In this document: positions 47,598 through 56,039 of the stretch, piece after piece | Position numbering within the stretch: position 1 is the stretch's first letter | Layout of the letters: every line of letters begins with the position of its first letter | Assembly: GCF_013085465.1 (NCBI RefSeq) | Contig: NZ_CP049838.1 | Location: 3,782,001 to 3,846,000 of the forward strand | DNA length: 64,000 nt | Origin: Streptomyces asoensis | GTDB lineage: Bacteria > Actinomycetota > Actinomycetes > Streptomycetales > Streptomycetaceae | Direction: 5' to 3' | The notes under the pieces: generated by a model | Databases searched by the model: none | Told to the model about the DNA's origin: nothing | What the model saw: the letters and a program-made list of their open reading frames with translations, nothing else | Program-made: the position numbers and the translations under genes

Positions 47598-49115
47598 CTA
47601 GAGGTCGAGACGGCTTGCGTCGTCGATTGCGTCGGCCAGGCCGCGGACCTCCTTGTCCTCGGTCTTGTTCGCCAACGCCTCGGCGGTTTCCCGGAGTTCG
47701 CTCAGGCTGGGGGCGTCCGGCAGTGAGGTCTCCGGGCGGCGCAGGGCATCGGCGAAGTAGGCGGCCGTCGTCGTGACCTGGAAGCGGGCGGGTGCGTCGG
47801 TGAGCCGGTCGTGCAGGGCGCCGGTCTCCAGTCGGCCGGAGGTCTCGTGCGGGGTGCGGGTGTCGGGGTCGAGCCAGCGGACGGTGGCCGTGGCGAGGTG
47901 GCCGTCGGCGCCGGGCTCGGTGCGGACGGCGTAGAGGGCGGTGACGGTGTGGCCGGGGCCGACCTCGCCGCCGTCGACGCGGTCGTCACGGAAGTCGTCG
48001 TCGGCGACCCGGCGGTCGTCGTAGCCGACGAGACGGAACTCGGCGACGGTCTCGGGGTCGAAGGCGACCTGGGCCTTGGCGTCGCGGGCGGTGAGGTCGA
48101 TGTTCTGCGGGAGGTCGGTGGAGAAGACCTTGCGGGCTTCGTCCTCGGTCGAGACGTAGGTGGTGTGGCCGTCGCCCTTGTCGGCGAGGCGCTCCATCAG
48201 GGCGTCGCCGTAGTCGCTGCCGACGCCGACACCGAAGAGGGTGATGCCGTGGTCGCGGCGGGCGGTGGAGATGCGGTCCAGGATGGAGTCCGCGTCCGTG
48301 TCCCCGGTGTTGGCGAGGGCGTCGGAGACCAGGACGACCCGGTTCGTGGCGCCCTCGCGCAGGCCCTCGACGGCGGTGGCGTAGCCGGTCTCGACGCCGG
48401 CGCCGAGGTTGGTGGAGTCGGTGGGTTCCAGGCCGCTGATGGCCTTGTGGACGCGGCCGCGGTGGTCGCCGAGGCGGGTCATCGGCAGTACGGTCTCGGC
48501 CTCGCCGCTGAAGGTGACGAGGGCGACGGAGTCGTCGTCGCGGAGGCGGTCGGTCATCGTGCCGAGGGAGGACTTGGCCAGGTCCAGGCGGCCGGGTTCG
48601 CCCATCGAGCCGGAGACGTCGATGACGAAGGTGAGGGCGGCGGGCGGGCGTTCGCCCTGCTGCTCGGCGGTGCGGGTGGCGAGGCCCACGCGGACCAGGG
48701 ACCAGTCGTCGTCGCCGGTGCGGGCGCCGTCGACGGTGACCGAGAAGCCGTTGCCGTCGGGGCGTTCGTAGTCCTGGCGGAAGCTGTTGACGAACTCCTC
48801 GGGGCGGATCGTCGAGGGGTCCGGGCGCTGTCCCTCGGTGAGGGTGCGGCGGGCGTAGCCGTACGACGCGGTGTCGACGTCGAGGGCGAAGGTGGAGAGG
48901 TGGTCGGGGGCGGCCTTCCTGCCGTCCTCGTCCGCCTCCTTGTCCGTGTCCCCGCGGGGTGCGCTCGGCGCGGGGAAGGCCTCGCTGCCGCGGGCCGCTC
49001 CGTCCGAAGCCCTGTCGGTGTCCGAGCCGTCCGCGCCGCAGCCGGTGAGCAGCAGTGCGGTGGCCGCCGCGGTGGCGAACAGTCGTGGTATCCGGTGTGT
49101 CCGGTGTGTCTTCAT
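47598..49115 (-). CDS. VWA-domain lipoprotein
   Basis: This 505-residue protein carries a lipobox (TALLLTGCGADG, Cys near 26). A hydrophilic linker (~27-70) leads to an N-terminal conserved region (ALDVDTASYGYARRTLTEGQ, PEEFVNSFRQDYERP). A von Willebrand A domain follows (~160-330) with an intact metal site (FVIDVSGSMGEPGRL) and TNLGAGVETGYA. The C-terminal DUF3520-like part begins near 340. This YfbK-type architecture is common in bacteria, but its ligand is unknown. It is anchored outside the membrane and could scaffold surface complexes. The ABC permease gene upstream is on the same strand, 141 bp away. Confidence 0.88.
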   Translation of the reverse strand: MKTHRTHRIPRLFATAAATALLLTGCGADGSDTDRASDGAARGSEAFPAPSAPRGDTDKEADEDGRKAAPDHLSTFALDVDTASYGYARRTLTEGQRPDPSTIRPEEFVNSFRQDYERPDGNGFSVTVDGARTGDDDWSLVRVGLATRTAEQQGERPPAALTFVIDVSGSMGEPGRLDLAKSSLGTMTDRLRDDDSVALVTFSGEAETVLPMTRLGDHRGRVHKAISGLEPTDSTNLGAGVETGYATAVEGLREGATNRVVLVSDALANTGDTDADSILDRISTARRDHGITLFGVGVGSDYGDALMERLADKGDGHTTYVSTEDEARKVFSTDLPQNIDLTARDAKAQVAFDPETVAEFRLVGYDDRRVADDDFRDDRVDGGEVGPGHTVTALYAVRTEPGADGHLATATVRWLDPDTRTPHETSGRLETGALHDRLTDAPARFQVTTTAAYFADALRRPETSLPDAPSLSELRETAEALANKTEDKEVRGLADAIDDASRLDL

Positions 49116-49256
49116 GTGCCGTGCCCCCTGTGTCCGTCGACGTCTGTGACTGTGACGGGACAGGGGGCCGGAACGTGCGACACGGGGTGTTGCGGATCCG
49201 TCTCGAACCGGGCACGAGGACGGCCCTTCGAGACCGGTGGGTGACCCTCCGGTGAC

Positions 49257-50111
49257 CTAGGACACCACGTCCTTGCGGGCGAAACCGCGGAAGGCCAGGG
49301 CGAACAGGACCAGGGCGTACGTTACCGAGACGGCGGTGCCCTGGATCATGCCGGACCACTCGGGGGTGGGCTGGACGGCGTCGGCCCAGGCGAACTGCCA
49401 GTGCGCGGGCAGGAAGTCGCGCCAGTCGCCGAGGGCGGTGACGGCGTCCAGGACGTTGCCGACGATGGTCAGGCCGACCGCGCCGCCGACCGCGCCGAGC
49501 GGGGCGTCGGTCTTCGTCGAGAGCCAGAACGCGAGGCCCGCGGTGACCAGTTGGGAGACGAAGACGTACCCGACCACGATCACCAGCCGCTGGGCCGCGG
49601 TGCCCGGGTCGAGCGCGCCGCCGGTGGGCAGCTCCAGGGAACCCCAGCCGTAGGCCGCGGAGCCGACGGCGAGGGCGACGACCGGCAGCAGGACCATCGC
49701 GGCCAGGCTGAGACCGAGGCCGACGACGAGCTTGGACCACAGGAGGCGGGCCCGGGGCACGGGTGCCGCGAGGAGGTAGCGCAGCGAGGACCAGCCGGCC
49801 TCCGAGGCGACCGTGTCCCCGCAGAACAGGGCGACCGGGATGACCAGGAGGAAGCCCGCGGACACGAACAGGTTGACGGCGGCGAAGTTGGCGCCGGACG
49901 CCGTCGCCGTGTCCATCAGGGTGACCTGGTTGTTGCGGCCGCCGGGCTCGCCGCCGATCGCGAAGGCGATGAGCAGGACGAACGGCAGGACGGCGAGGAT
50001 GCCGCCCATGACCAGCGTGCGACGGCGCTTGAGCTGGCGGACCAGCTCGACGCGCAGCGGCAGCGTGCGGCCCGCCTGGTAGCCGGAGGCGACCTCGGTG
50101 AGCGTGCTCAT
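49257..50111 (-). CDS. ABC transporter permease
   Basis: This 284-residue protein starts at ATG 50111, which overlaps the stop of the fused ATPase gene by 4 nt. It has about six membrane segments: TLVMGGILAVLPFVLLIAF, VSAGFLLVIPVALFCGD, LSLAAMVLLPVVALAVG, RLVIVVGYVFVSQLVTAGLA, and two more, with the ABC-2-type EAGWSSLRYLLAAPVPRARL cytoplasmic loop. It pairs with the ATP-binding half of the 50108 gene to make an exporter. The substrate is unknown. Confidence 0.85.
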   Translation of the reverse strand: MSTLTEVASGYQAGRTLPLRVELVRQLKRRRTLVMGGILAVLPFVLLIAFAIGGEPGGRNNQVTLMDTATASGANFAAVNLFVSAGFLLVIPVALFCGDTVASEAGWSSLRYLLAAPVPRARLLWSKLVVGLGLSLAAMVLLPVVALAVGSAAYGWGSLELPTGGALDPGTAAQRLVIVVGYVFVSQLVTAGLAFWLSTKTDAPLGAVGGAVGLTIVGNVLDAVTALGDWRDFLPAHWQFAWADAVQPTPEWSGMIQGTAVSVTYALVLFALAFRGFARKDVVS

Positions 50112-52753
50112 GCGGAACCTCCGATCAGGGTGAGGAAGGCGTCCTCCAGGCGGCGGTGCGGGCCGACGGCCTGTACGGGCACGTCGAGCCGGACGAGTTC
50201 GGCGACCAAACGCTGGGCGCTGCCGTCGGCGTCCAGGCGGACCAGCAGGCCCTCGGCGGTGGGGGCCGCGGAGGCCACGCCCGGCAGCGCGGCGATCTTC
50301 TCGACGACCGGCTCCTCCACGGGGGTGGCGGTGCCGACGAGGAGGGTGTCGCCGGAGCCGACGATCTCGGCGACCGGGCCCGCCTGGACCAGCCGGCCCC
50401 GGTCCATGACCACGAGGTGTGTGCAGGACTGCTCGACCTCGGACAGGAGGTGGCTGGAGACGATGACCGTACGGCCGGCCGCCGCGTACCGGATCATCAC
50501 CTCGCGCATCTCGCGGATCTGCGGCGGGTCGAGGCCGTTGGTCGGCTCGTCGAGGATGAGCAGGTCCGGGAGGCCGAGCATGGCCTGGGCGATGGCGAGG
50601 CGCTGGCGCATGCCCTGCGAGTACGTGCGTACCGCGCGGGCGAGGGCGTCGCCGAGGCCGGCGATCTCCAGGGCCTCCGCCAGGTGGGCGTCCCCGGCGG
50701 GGCGGCCGGTGGCCTGCCAGTACAGCTCCAGGTTCTCCCGGCCGGACAGGTGCGGGAGGAAGCCGGCGCCCTCGACGAAGGAGCCGACGCGGGAGAGGAC
50801 GGGCGCGCCCGGGCGGATGGCGTGGCCGAAGACCCGGATCTCGCCGCCGTCGGGGCTGATCAGGCCCATCAGCATGCGCAGGGTCGTCGTCTTGCCCGCG
50901 CCGTTCGGGCCGAGGAGACCGAGGACCTGGCCCTTCTCGACGCGGAAGGACAGGTCGCGGACGCTGTAGCGGTCGCCGTTCGCGTACTTCTTGCTCAGGT
51001 CGGTGATCTGGAGCGGGACCTCGGCGAGCGCGGGGTCGGGGGCGGGTGTGGCGGTGCGGCGGCGGGCCGTCAGCAGCAGGGCCAGCGCGATCGCCGCGCC
51101 CGCGAGGGGCAGCCACCAGACCCAGGACGGGAGCGGGGCGGCCGCGGTCGTCACGGCGGGGGCGGTCGGGACCTTCAGGTCGCCCTTCATCGAGACGGTG
51201 TACGTCGCCGGGGTCATCGGGGACGCGTAGCCGAGGTCGGTGGAGGCGAGGACCAGGCGCAGCCGGTGGCCCTCCTCGACCTTGTGGTCGATCGCCGGGA
51301 GGGTGATCGTGACGTCCTTGCCGGCCTCGGCGCCCTCGACTCGGACCGGGGTGACGAGCTGGGAGGGCAGCACCTGGCTGCCGGCGCCGCTGACGTCGTA
51401 GACCTTGGCGAAGAGAACGGCGGTGTCGGACGTCGACTTCACATGGACGGTGACCGTCGGGGAGCCGGTGACGCGCAGGTCGCCGGTGACCGGGGCGGAG
51501 TCGAAGGCGGCGTACTGGCCGGGGAAGTCGAGGGAGACGCCGACGCCGAGGGAGGAGAGCTGGGAGAGGCCTCCGCCGCCGAGCCCGGGCAGGGCCGAGA
51601 CGGCGGGCGGGCTGGCGCCCGGCGGGTTGGCGAAGGACTGCTCCTCGCGGCGGCCGGTCAGGGGGAACGCGCGCTCGCCGTTCTCCAGGCCGGGGTAGCT
51701 GTCCGCGCTCGCGCCCCTGAGCTGGGCGGCGCCGTCGGTGGAGTCGACGCCTCCGGTGCGGGTGACGCGGAAGGCGGGGCCGGTGTCGGCGGCCTTGTCG
51801 TCCTTGAGGTAGCGGTCGAACCAGGCACGCACGCGTGTCTGGACGCGATCGCCCTCCATGTCGCCGCCGTCGTGGCCGCCCGCGATCCAGTCGACGTCGA
51901 CGGGGGCGCCGTTGGCGCGGATCGCCTTCTCGGCCGCGTCGGACTGGGCGAGCGTGAAGAGGGAGTCGGTCTGGCCCTGGATGAGCAGCGTGGGGACCTT
52001 GATGCGGTCGGCGACGGCGGACGGCGAGCGCTGTTCGAGGAGCTCGCGGGCGGCGGTGTCGGGGGTGCCGGACTCGGCGACGCGGTCGTACATCGCGGCC
52101 AGCGCGGGTTCGAAGCGGGCGGAGCCGCCGCCCGTGTTGAAGAAGATGCCGGCCCACAGCTTCTTGAACACGCCGTCGGGGAACAGGGCGTCCGCAAGGT
52201 TCCAGTAGGTGATCGCGGGGGCGATGGCGTCGACACGGTCGTCGTAGCCCGCGGCAAGGAGGGAGATCGCGCCGCCGTAGGAGGCGCCGGCCACACCCAC
52301 CCGGGGGTCGCCGGTCCTGTCGAGCTGCACCTGTGGCTGCTTGGCGAGCCAGTCGATCAGCCGGGAGACGTCGGCGACCTCGCCCTTCGGGTCGTTCAGC
52401 CCGATCTTGCCGGTGGACTTGCCGAAGCCGCGCGCCGACCAGGTGAGCACCGCGTATCCGTCGCGGGCCAGCTTCTCGGCCTGCTGACGTACGTCGTCCT
52501 TGCTTCCGCCGAAGCCGTGCCCGAGGAGGACGGCGGGGCGGCGGCCGGCGGAGCCGGAGGTGAAGTAGGAGGTGTCCAGGCGTACGCCGTCCACCGCCAT
52601 GACCCGGTCGGTGTGGTGCACCGCGGGCGTGTCGTCGTCGGAGGCGACGGCCGTCCAGGTACCGGCACCGGCGAGTACGGCCACGGCGGCCACGGCGGAG
52701 ACGAGCCGTCGTGGCCGCCGTGGTCCTCGCAGACCGGGCAGTCGAAGATCCAT
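50108..52753 (-). CDS. Fusion: secreted-side alpha/beta hydrolase (CocE/X-Pro peptidase type) + membrane helix + ABC ATPase
   Basis: This 881-residue protein starts at ATG 52753. An N-terminal signal-anchor (LVSAVAAVAVLAGAGTWTA) precedes an alpha/beta hydrolase domain (~50-330) with VLLGHGFGGSKDD, VGVAGASYGGAISLLAAGY (Ser nucleophile) and WIAGGHDGGDMEG (His). A beta-sandwich follows (~390-550, PSQLVTPVRVEG), then a membrane helix (~563-585, WVWWLPLAGAAIALALLLTA). The ABC ATPase (~600-880) has GLLGPNGAGKTTTLRML (Walker A), TYSQGMRQRLAIAQAML (signature) and LLILDEPTNGLDPP (Walker B). The hydrolase would lie outside and the ATPase inside. It is coupled to the permease, so one polypeptide links export with extracellular processing. 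Confidence 0.88.
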   Translation of the reverse strand: MDLRLPGLRGPRRPRRLVSAVAAVAVLAGAGTWTAVASDDDTPAVHHTDRVMAVDGVRLDTSYFTSGSAGRRPAVLLGHGFGGSKDDVRQQAEKLARDGYAVLTWSARGFGKSTGKIGLNDPKGEVADVSRLIDWLAKQPQVQLDRTGDPRVGVAGASYGGAISLLAAGYDDRVDAIAPAITYWNLADALFPDGVFKKLWAGIFFNTGGGSARFEPALAAMYDRVAESGTPDTAARELLEQRSPSAVADRIKVPTLLIQGQTDSLFTLAQSDAAEKAIRANGAPVDVDWIAGGHDGGDMEGDRVQTRVRAWFDRYLKDDKAADTGPAFRVTRTGGVDSTDGAAQLRGASADSYPGLENGERAFPLTGRREEQSFANPPGASPPAVSALPGLGGGGLSQLSSLGVGVSLDFPGQYAAFDSAPVTGDLRVTGSPTVTVHVKSTSDTAVLFAKVYDVSGAGSQVLPSQLVTPVRVEGAEAGKDVTITLPAIDHKVEEGHRLRLVLASTDLGYASPMTPATYTVSMKGDLKVPTAPAVTTAAAPLPSWVWWLPLAGAAIALALLLTARRRTATPAPDPALAEVPLQITDLSKKYANGDRYSVRDLSFRVEKGQVLGLLGPNGAGKTTTLRMLMGLISPDGGEIRVFGHAIRPGAPVLSRVGSFVEGAGFLPHLSGRENLELYWQATGRPAGDAHLAEALEIAGLGDALARAVRTYSQGMRQRLAIAQAMLGLPDLLILDEPTNGLDPPQIREMREVMIRYAAAGRTVIVSSHLLSEVEQSCTHLVVMDRGRLVQAGPVAEIVGSGDTLLVGTATPVEEPVVEKIAALPGVASAAPTAEGLLVRLDADGSAQRLVAELVRLDVPVQAVGPHRRLEDAFLTLIGGSA

Positions 52754-52864
52754 GCTTCAACCGTACGGGGTCAACCTGTCGTGGAGTTGTCGACCGTAGA
52801 CCGAACTCGTCGCCCTCCCGGGGGCGTACGGGCCGGGGCCGGCGTACACCAGTCGCGGTACGCG

Positions 52865-54268
52865 TCAGGCCCGCGCGTCGTCCGGGATCGACACCAGCCA
52901 GCGGGTGTCGCGGCGGGGGCGGAGGTAGAGGGCCCAGTAGAGGGTGGCGGCGGCGGTGATGCCGCCGGTCCACAGGAGGTAGGCCGTCTCCTGCTGGGTG
53001 AGGATGTAGCCGAGGACGACGATCAGCAGGACCGGCAGCACCGGCCACAGGGGCATGCGCCAGGCGTGGGTGCCCTTGTGCCGGCCGCGGCGGGAGAGCA
53101 GGGCGGCGACCGCGACGAGCAGGTACATGCCGGTCACGGAGACGCCGGTGACGCCGTAGAGGGTGTCCAGGTTCACGAAGCAGAGCAGCGCGCCGGGGAC
53201 GCCGACGGCGAGGGTGGCGACCCAGGGGGAGCCGAACCGGCCGAGCTTGGCGAAGACGGCGTTGACCGGCTGGGGCCAGGCCTTGTCGCGGGCGGAGGCG
53301 AACAGGACGCGGGAGTTCTGGATGACCATCACGATGCCGGCGTTGATGATCGCGAGCGCCACGCAGAGGCTGACGAAGGTGCCGACGGCCGAGTTGGACC
53401 AGGCGGTGACCATGGCGCCGATGTCGCCGCCGGTGAGCTCGGTGAGGTCGGAGGCGCCGAAGGTGATGGCGACGACCGGGACCAGGATGATCACGGAGGA
53501 GATGGCAAGGGTGGCGAGGACCGTGCGGGCGACGTTGCGGCGCGGGTTCTCCAGTTCCTCGGAGAGGTAGACGGCGGTCGAGAAGCCCTGGGTGACGAAG
53601 AGGGCGATGGCGAGGCCGGAGACGACCAGCATGGCGGTGACGGTGTCGGTGTGGCCGTCGGCGCCGGCGACCCGCATCGAGACGAGGCTGCCCGCGCCGC
53701 GGTGGCCGTGGGCGAAGCCCAGCACCGCGACGACGGCGGCCGCGATGACCTCCAGGACCAGGAAGACGCCGGTGATCCAGGCGTTGGCGCGCAGGTCGAG
53801 CAGCCCGGCGAGGGTGGCGAGGAGCATGACGGCGGCGCCCGCGAACGAGGGGTCGAGGTGGACGACCGGGGCCAGGTAGTCGGCCGTGCCCATCGCGATC
53901 ACCGGCGGGACGATCATGACGACGAGCAGGGAGAGGACGAAGACCAGCCAGCCGGCGAGCCGCCCGGCCAGCGTCGACACCATGGCGTACTCGCCGCCCG
54001 CGCTGGGGATGAGGGTGCCCAGCTCCGCGTAGCAGAACGCCACGGCGATACAGAGCAGCGAGCCGATCGCGATCGTGAGGGCGGTCGCGGTGCCGAGCGA
54101 GCCGAAGAGGTCCGGGACGACGACGAAGAGGGTGGAGGCGGGGGTGACGCAGGAGAGGGTGAGGAGGGTGCCGCCGACGACTCCGATGGAGCGCTTGAGC
54201 TTCTGGGGACCGTCGGGCACCGGCGCCTGGGGGGCGGTGGTGGCGACGGGGCGGAGCGTGTCGGTCAT
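52865..54268 (-). CDS. APC-superfamily amino acid permease
   Basis: This 467-residue protein is called from MTDTLRPVATTAP (ATG 54268); the longer frame adds an unlikely Arg-rich leader. It has about 12 membrane segments, starting with SIGVVGGTLLTLSCVTPAST, which carries the glycine-rich substrate region of APC transporters. LFVTQGFSTAVYLSEELENP and FGSPWVATLAVGVPGALL are also typical. It imports or exchanges amino acids or amines. It stands alone, with a terminator separating it from the inositol operon. Confidence 0.85.
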   Translation of the reverse strand: MTDTLRPVATTAPQAPVPDGPQKLKRSIGVVGGTLLTLSCVTPASTLFVVVPDLFGSLGTATALTIAIGSLLCIAVAFCYAELGTLIPSAGGEYAMVSTLAGRLAGWLVFVLSLLVVMIVPPVIAMGTADYLAPVVHLDPSFAGAAVMLLATLAGLLDLRANAWITGVFLVLEVIAAAVVAVLGFAHGHRGAGSLVSMRVAGADGHTDTVTAMLVVSGLAIALFVTQGFSTAVYLSEELENPRRNVARTVLATLAISSVIILVPVVAITFGASDLTELTGGDIGAMVTAWSNSAVGTFVSLCVALAIINAGIVMVIQNSRVLFASARDKAWPQPVNAVFAKLGRFGSPWVATLAVGVPGALLCFVNLDTLYGVTGVSVTGMYLLVAVAALLSRRGRHKGTHAWRMPLWPVLPVLLIVVLGYILTQQETAYLLWTGGITAAATLYWALYLRPRRDTRWLVSIPDDARA

Positions 54269-54473
54269 GCGGCGGGTCCGATCGACTCGTGCGGATGCCT
54301 CCGGCGGCTGTGGTGGTGCTGCATGGAACCCCGACGAAAACCGGCGCGTCAATAGGTGTTCACCTACGAAATCCGTAGGTCGATGGCGGGTTGGGCTGCG
54401 TTTACGGTCGTTCGCGGCAAGTAACTACGGTGGCTGGGCACGTACGGGAACCGCAGGCCCTGCGTCGAAAAAG

Positions 54474-54506
54474 CGTGAAGCCGTCCGGAGTCCGGACGGC
54501 TTCACA
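54474..54506 (-). terminator. Rho-independent terminator of the inositol operon
   Basis: GTGAAGCCGTCCGGA pairs with TCCGGACGGCTTCAC. Minus-strand transcripts read into a TTTTT run just beyond it, giving a classic intrinsic terminator 17 bp after the mmsA stop. Confidence 0.85.
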
Positions 54507-54522
54507 GGGGGAACTTCGACGG

Positions 54523-56025
54523 TCAGTGGTTGCGCGGGAAGCCCAGGTCCACGCCGCCCGGGCCGTCGGCCGGGTCCGGCCAGCGGGTCGTGACGACCTT
54601 GCCGCGGGTGTAGAAGTGGGTGCCGTCGTTGCCGTAGATGTGGTGGTCGCCGAAGAGCGAGTCCTTCCAGCCGCCGAAGCTGTGGTAGCCCACGGGGACC
54701 GGGATCGGGACGTTCACGCCGACCATGCCGGCCTCGATCTCCAGCTGGAAGCGGCGGGCCGCGCCGCCGTCCCGGGTGAAGATCGCCGTGCCGTTGCCGA
54801 ACGGCGAGCTGTTGATGAGGGCCACGCCCTCGTCGTAGGTGTCCACGCGGAGCACGCACAGCACCGGGCCGAAGATCTCGTCCTGGTAGGCCTTCGCGGT
54901 CGTCGGGACCTTGTCCAGCAGCGAGATGCCGATCCAGTGACCGTCCTCGAAGCCCTCGACCGTGTAGCCGGAGCCGTCCAGGACGACCTCGGCGCCCTCG
55001 GCCGCCGCGCCCGTGACGTAGGACGCCACCTTGTCGCGGTGGACCTTCGTGATGAGCGGGCCCATCTCGGAGGTGGGGTCGTTGCCGGGACCGATCTTGA
55101 TCTTCTCGGCGCGCTCGCGGATCTTCTGCACCAGCTCGTCGCCGACCGCGCCGACGGCCACCACCGCGGAGATCGCCATGCAGCGCTCGCCCGCCGAGCC
55201 GTAGGCCGCCGAGACGGCCGCGTCGGCCGCCGCGTCGAGGTCGGCGTCCGGCAGCACCAGCATGTGGTTCTTCGCGCCGCCCAGAGCCTGGACGCGCTTG
55301 CCGTTCGCCGAGGCGGTGGTGTGGATGTAGCGGGCGATCGGGGTCGAGCCGACGAAGGACACGGCCTTGACGTCCGGGTGCTCCAGGAGGCGGTCGACCG
55401 CGACCTTGTCACCGTTGACGACGTTGAAGACGCCGTCCGGCAGCCCGGCCTCCGCCAGCAGCTCGGCGAGCTTCAGGGCCGCCGACGGGTCCTTCTCGGA
55501 CGGCTTCAGCACGAAGGTGTTGCCGGTCGCGATGGCGATCGGGAACATCCACATCGGGACCATCGCCGGGAAGTTGAACGGCGTGATGCCCGCGACGACG
55601 CCCAGCGGCTGGCGGATGGACGAGACGTCCACCCGGCTGGCCACCTCGGTCGACAGCTCGCCCTTCAGCTGCACGGTGATCCCGCACGCCAGGTCCACGA
55701 TCTCCAGACCGCGCGCGACCTCGCCCAGCGCGTCGCTGTGCACCTTGCCGTGCTCGGCGGTGATCAGCTCGGCGATCTCGTCGCGGTGCGCGTCCAGCAG
55801 CGCCCGGAACTTGAACAGGATGGTGGTCCGCTTGGCCAGCGAGGACGTGCCCCAGGTGGCGTAGGCGTCCTTGGCGGCGGCCACCGCGGCGTCGACCTCG
55901 TCGACGGTCGCGAACGCGACCTTCGTGGTGACGGCGCCGGTCGCCGGGTCGGTGACCGGCCCGTACGTACCCGACGCGCCTTCGACGGTCTTGCCGCCGA
56001 TCCAGTGGTTGACGATCTTCGTCAT
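54523..56025 (-). CDS. mmsA: CoA-acylating methylmalonate-semialdehyde dehydrogenase
   Basis: This 500-residue protein starts at ATG 56025; AAGGAGT lies 9 nt upstream. Aldehyde dehydrogenase motifs are ITPFNFPAMVPMWMFPIAIA near 155, VSFVGSTPIARYIH near 225, GGAKNHMLVLPDADLDAAAD near 250 and GSAGERCMAISAVVAVG near 280 (catalytic Cys). The GERC sequence and the LNFPAMVP pattern are typical of the CoA-dependent MmsA/IolA group, which converts malonate or methylmalonate semialdehyde to acetyl- or propionyl-CoA. In the inositol operon it finishes myo-inositol breakdown. Confidence 0.9.
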   Translation of the reverse strand: MTKIVNHWIGGKTVEGASGTYGPVTDPATGAVTTKVAFATVDEVDAAVAAAKDAYATWGTSSLAKRTTILFKFRALLDAHRDEIAELITAEHGKVHSDALGEVARGLEIVDLACGITVQLKGELSTEVASRVDVSSIRQPLGVVAGITPFNFPAMVPMWMFPIAIATGNTFVLKPSEKDPSAALKLAELLAEAGLPDGVFNVVNGDKVAVDRLLEHPDVKAVSFVGSTPIARYIHTTASANGKRVQALGGAKNHMLVLPDADLDAAADAAVSAAYGSAGERCMAISAVVAVGAVGDELVQKIRERAEKIKIGPGNDPTSEMGPLITKVHRDKVASYVTGAAAEGAEVVLDGSGYTVEGFEDGHWIGISLLDKVPTTAKAYQDEIFGPVLCVLRVDTYDEGVALINSSPFGNGTAIFTRDGGAARRFQLEIEAGMVGVNVPIPVPVGYHSFGGWKDSLFGDHHIYGNDGTHFYTRGKVVTTRWPDPADGPGGVDLGFPRNH

Positions 56026-56039
56026 GACCGAGTACTCCT

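Noticed and set aside
49257..53048. A 1263-residue open frame covering the permease and part of the ABC fusion
   Set aside because: Only its last 284 residues are a real permease; the rest is a frame-shifted reading of the fused hydrolase-ATPase gene.
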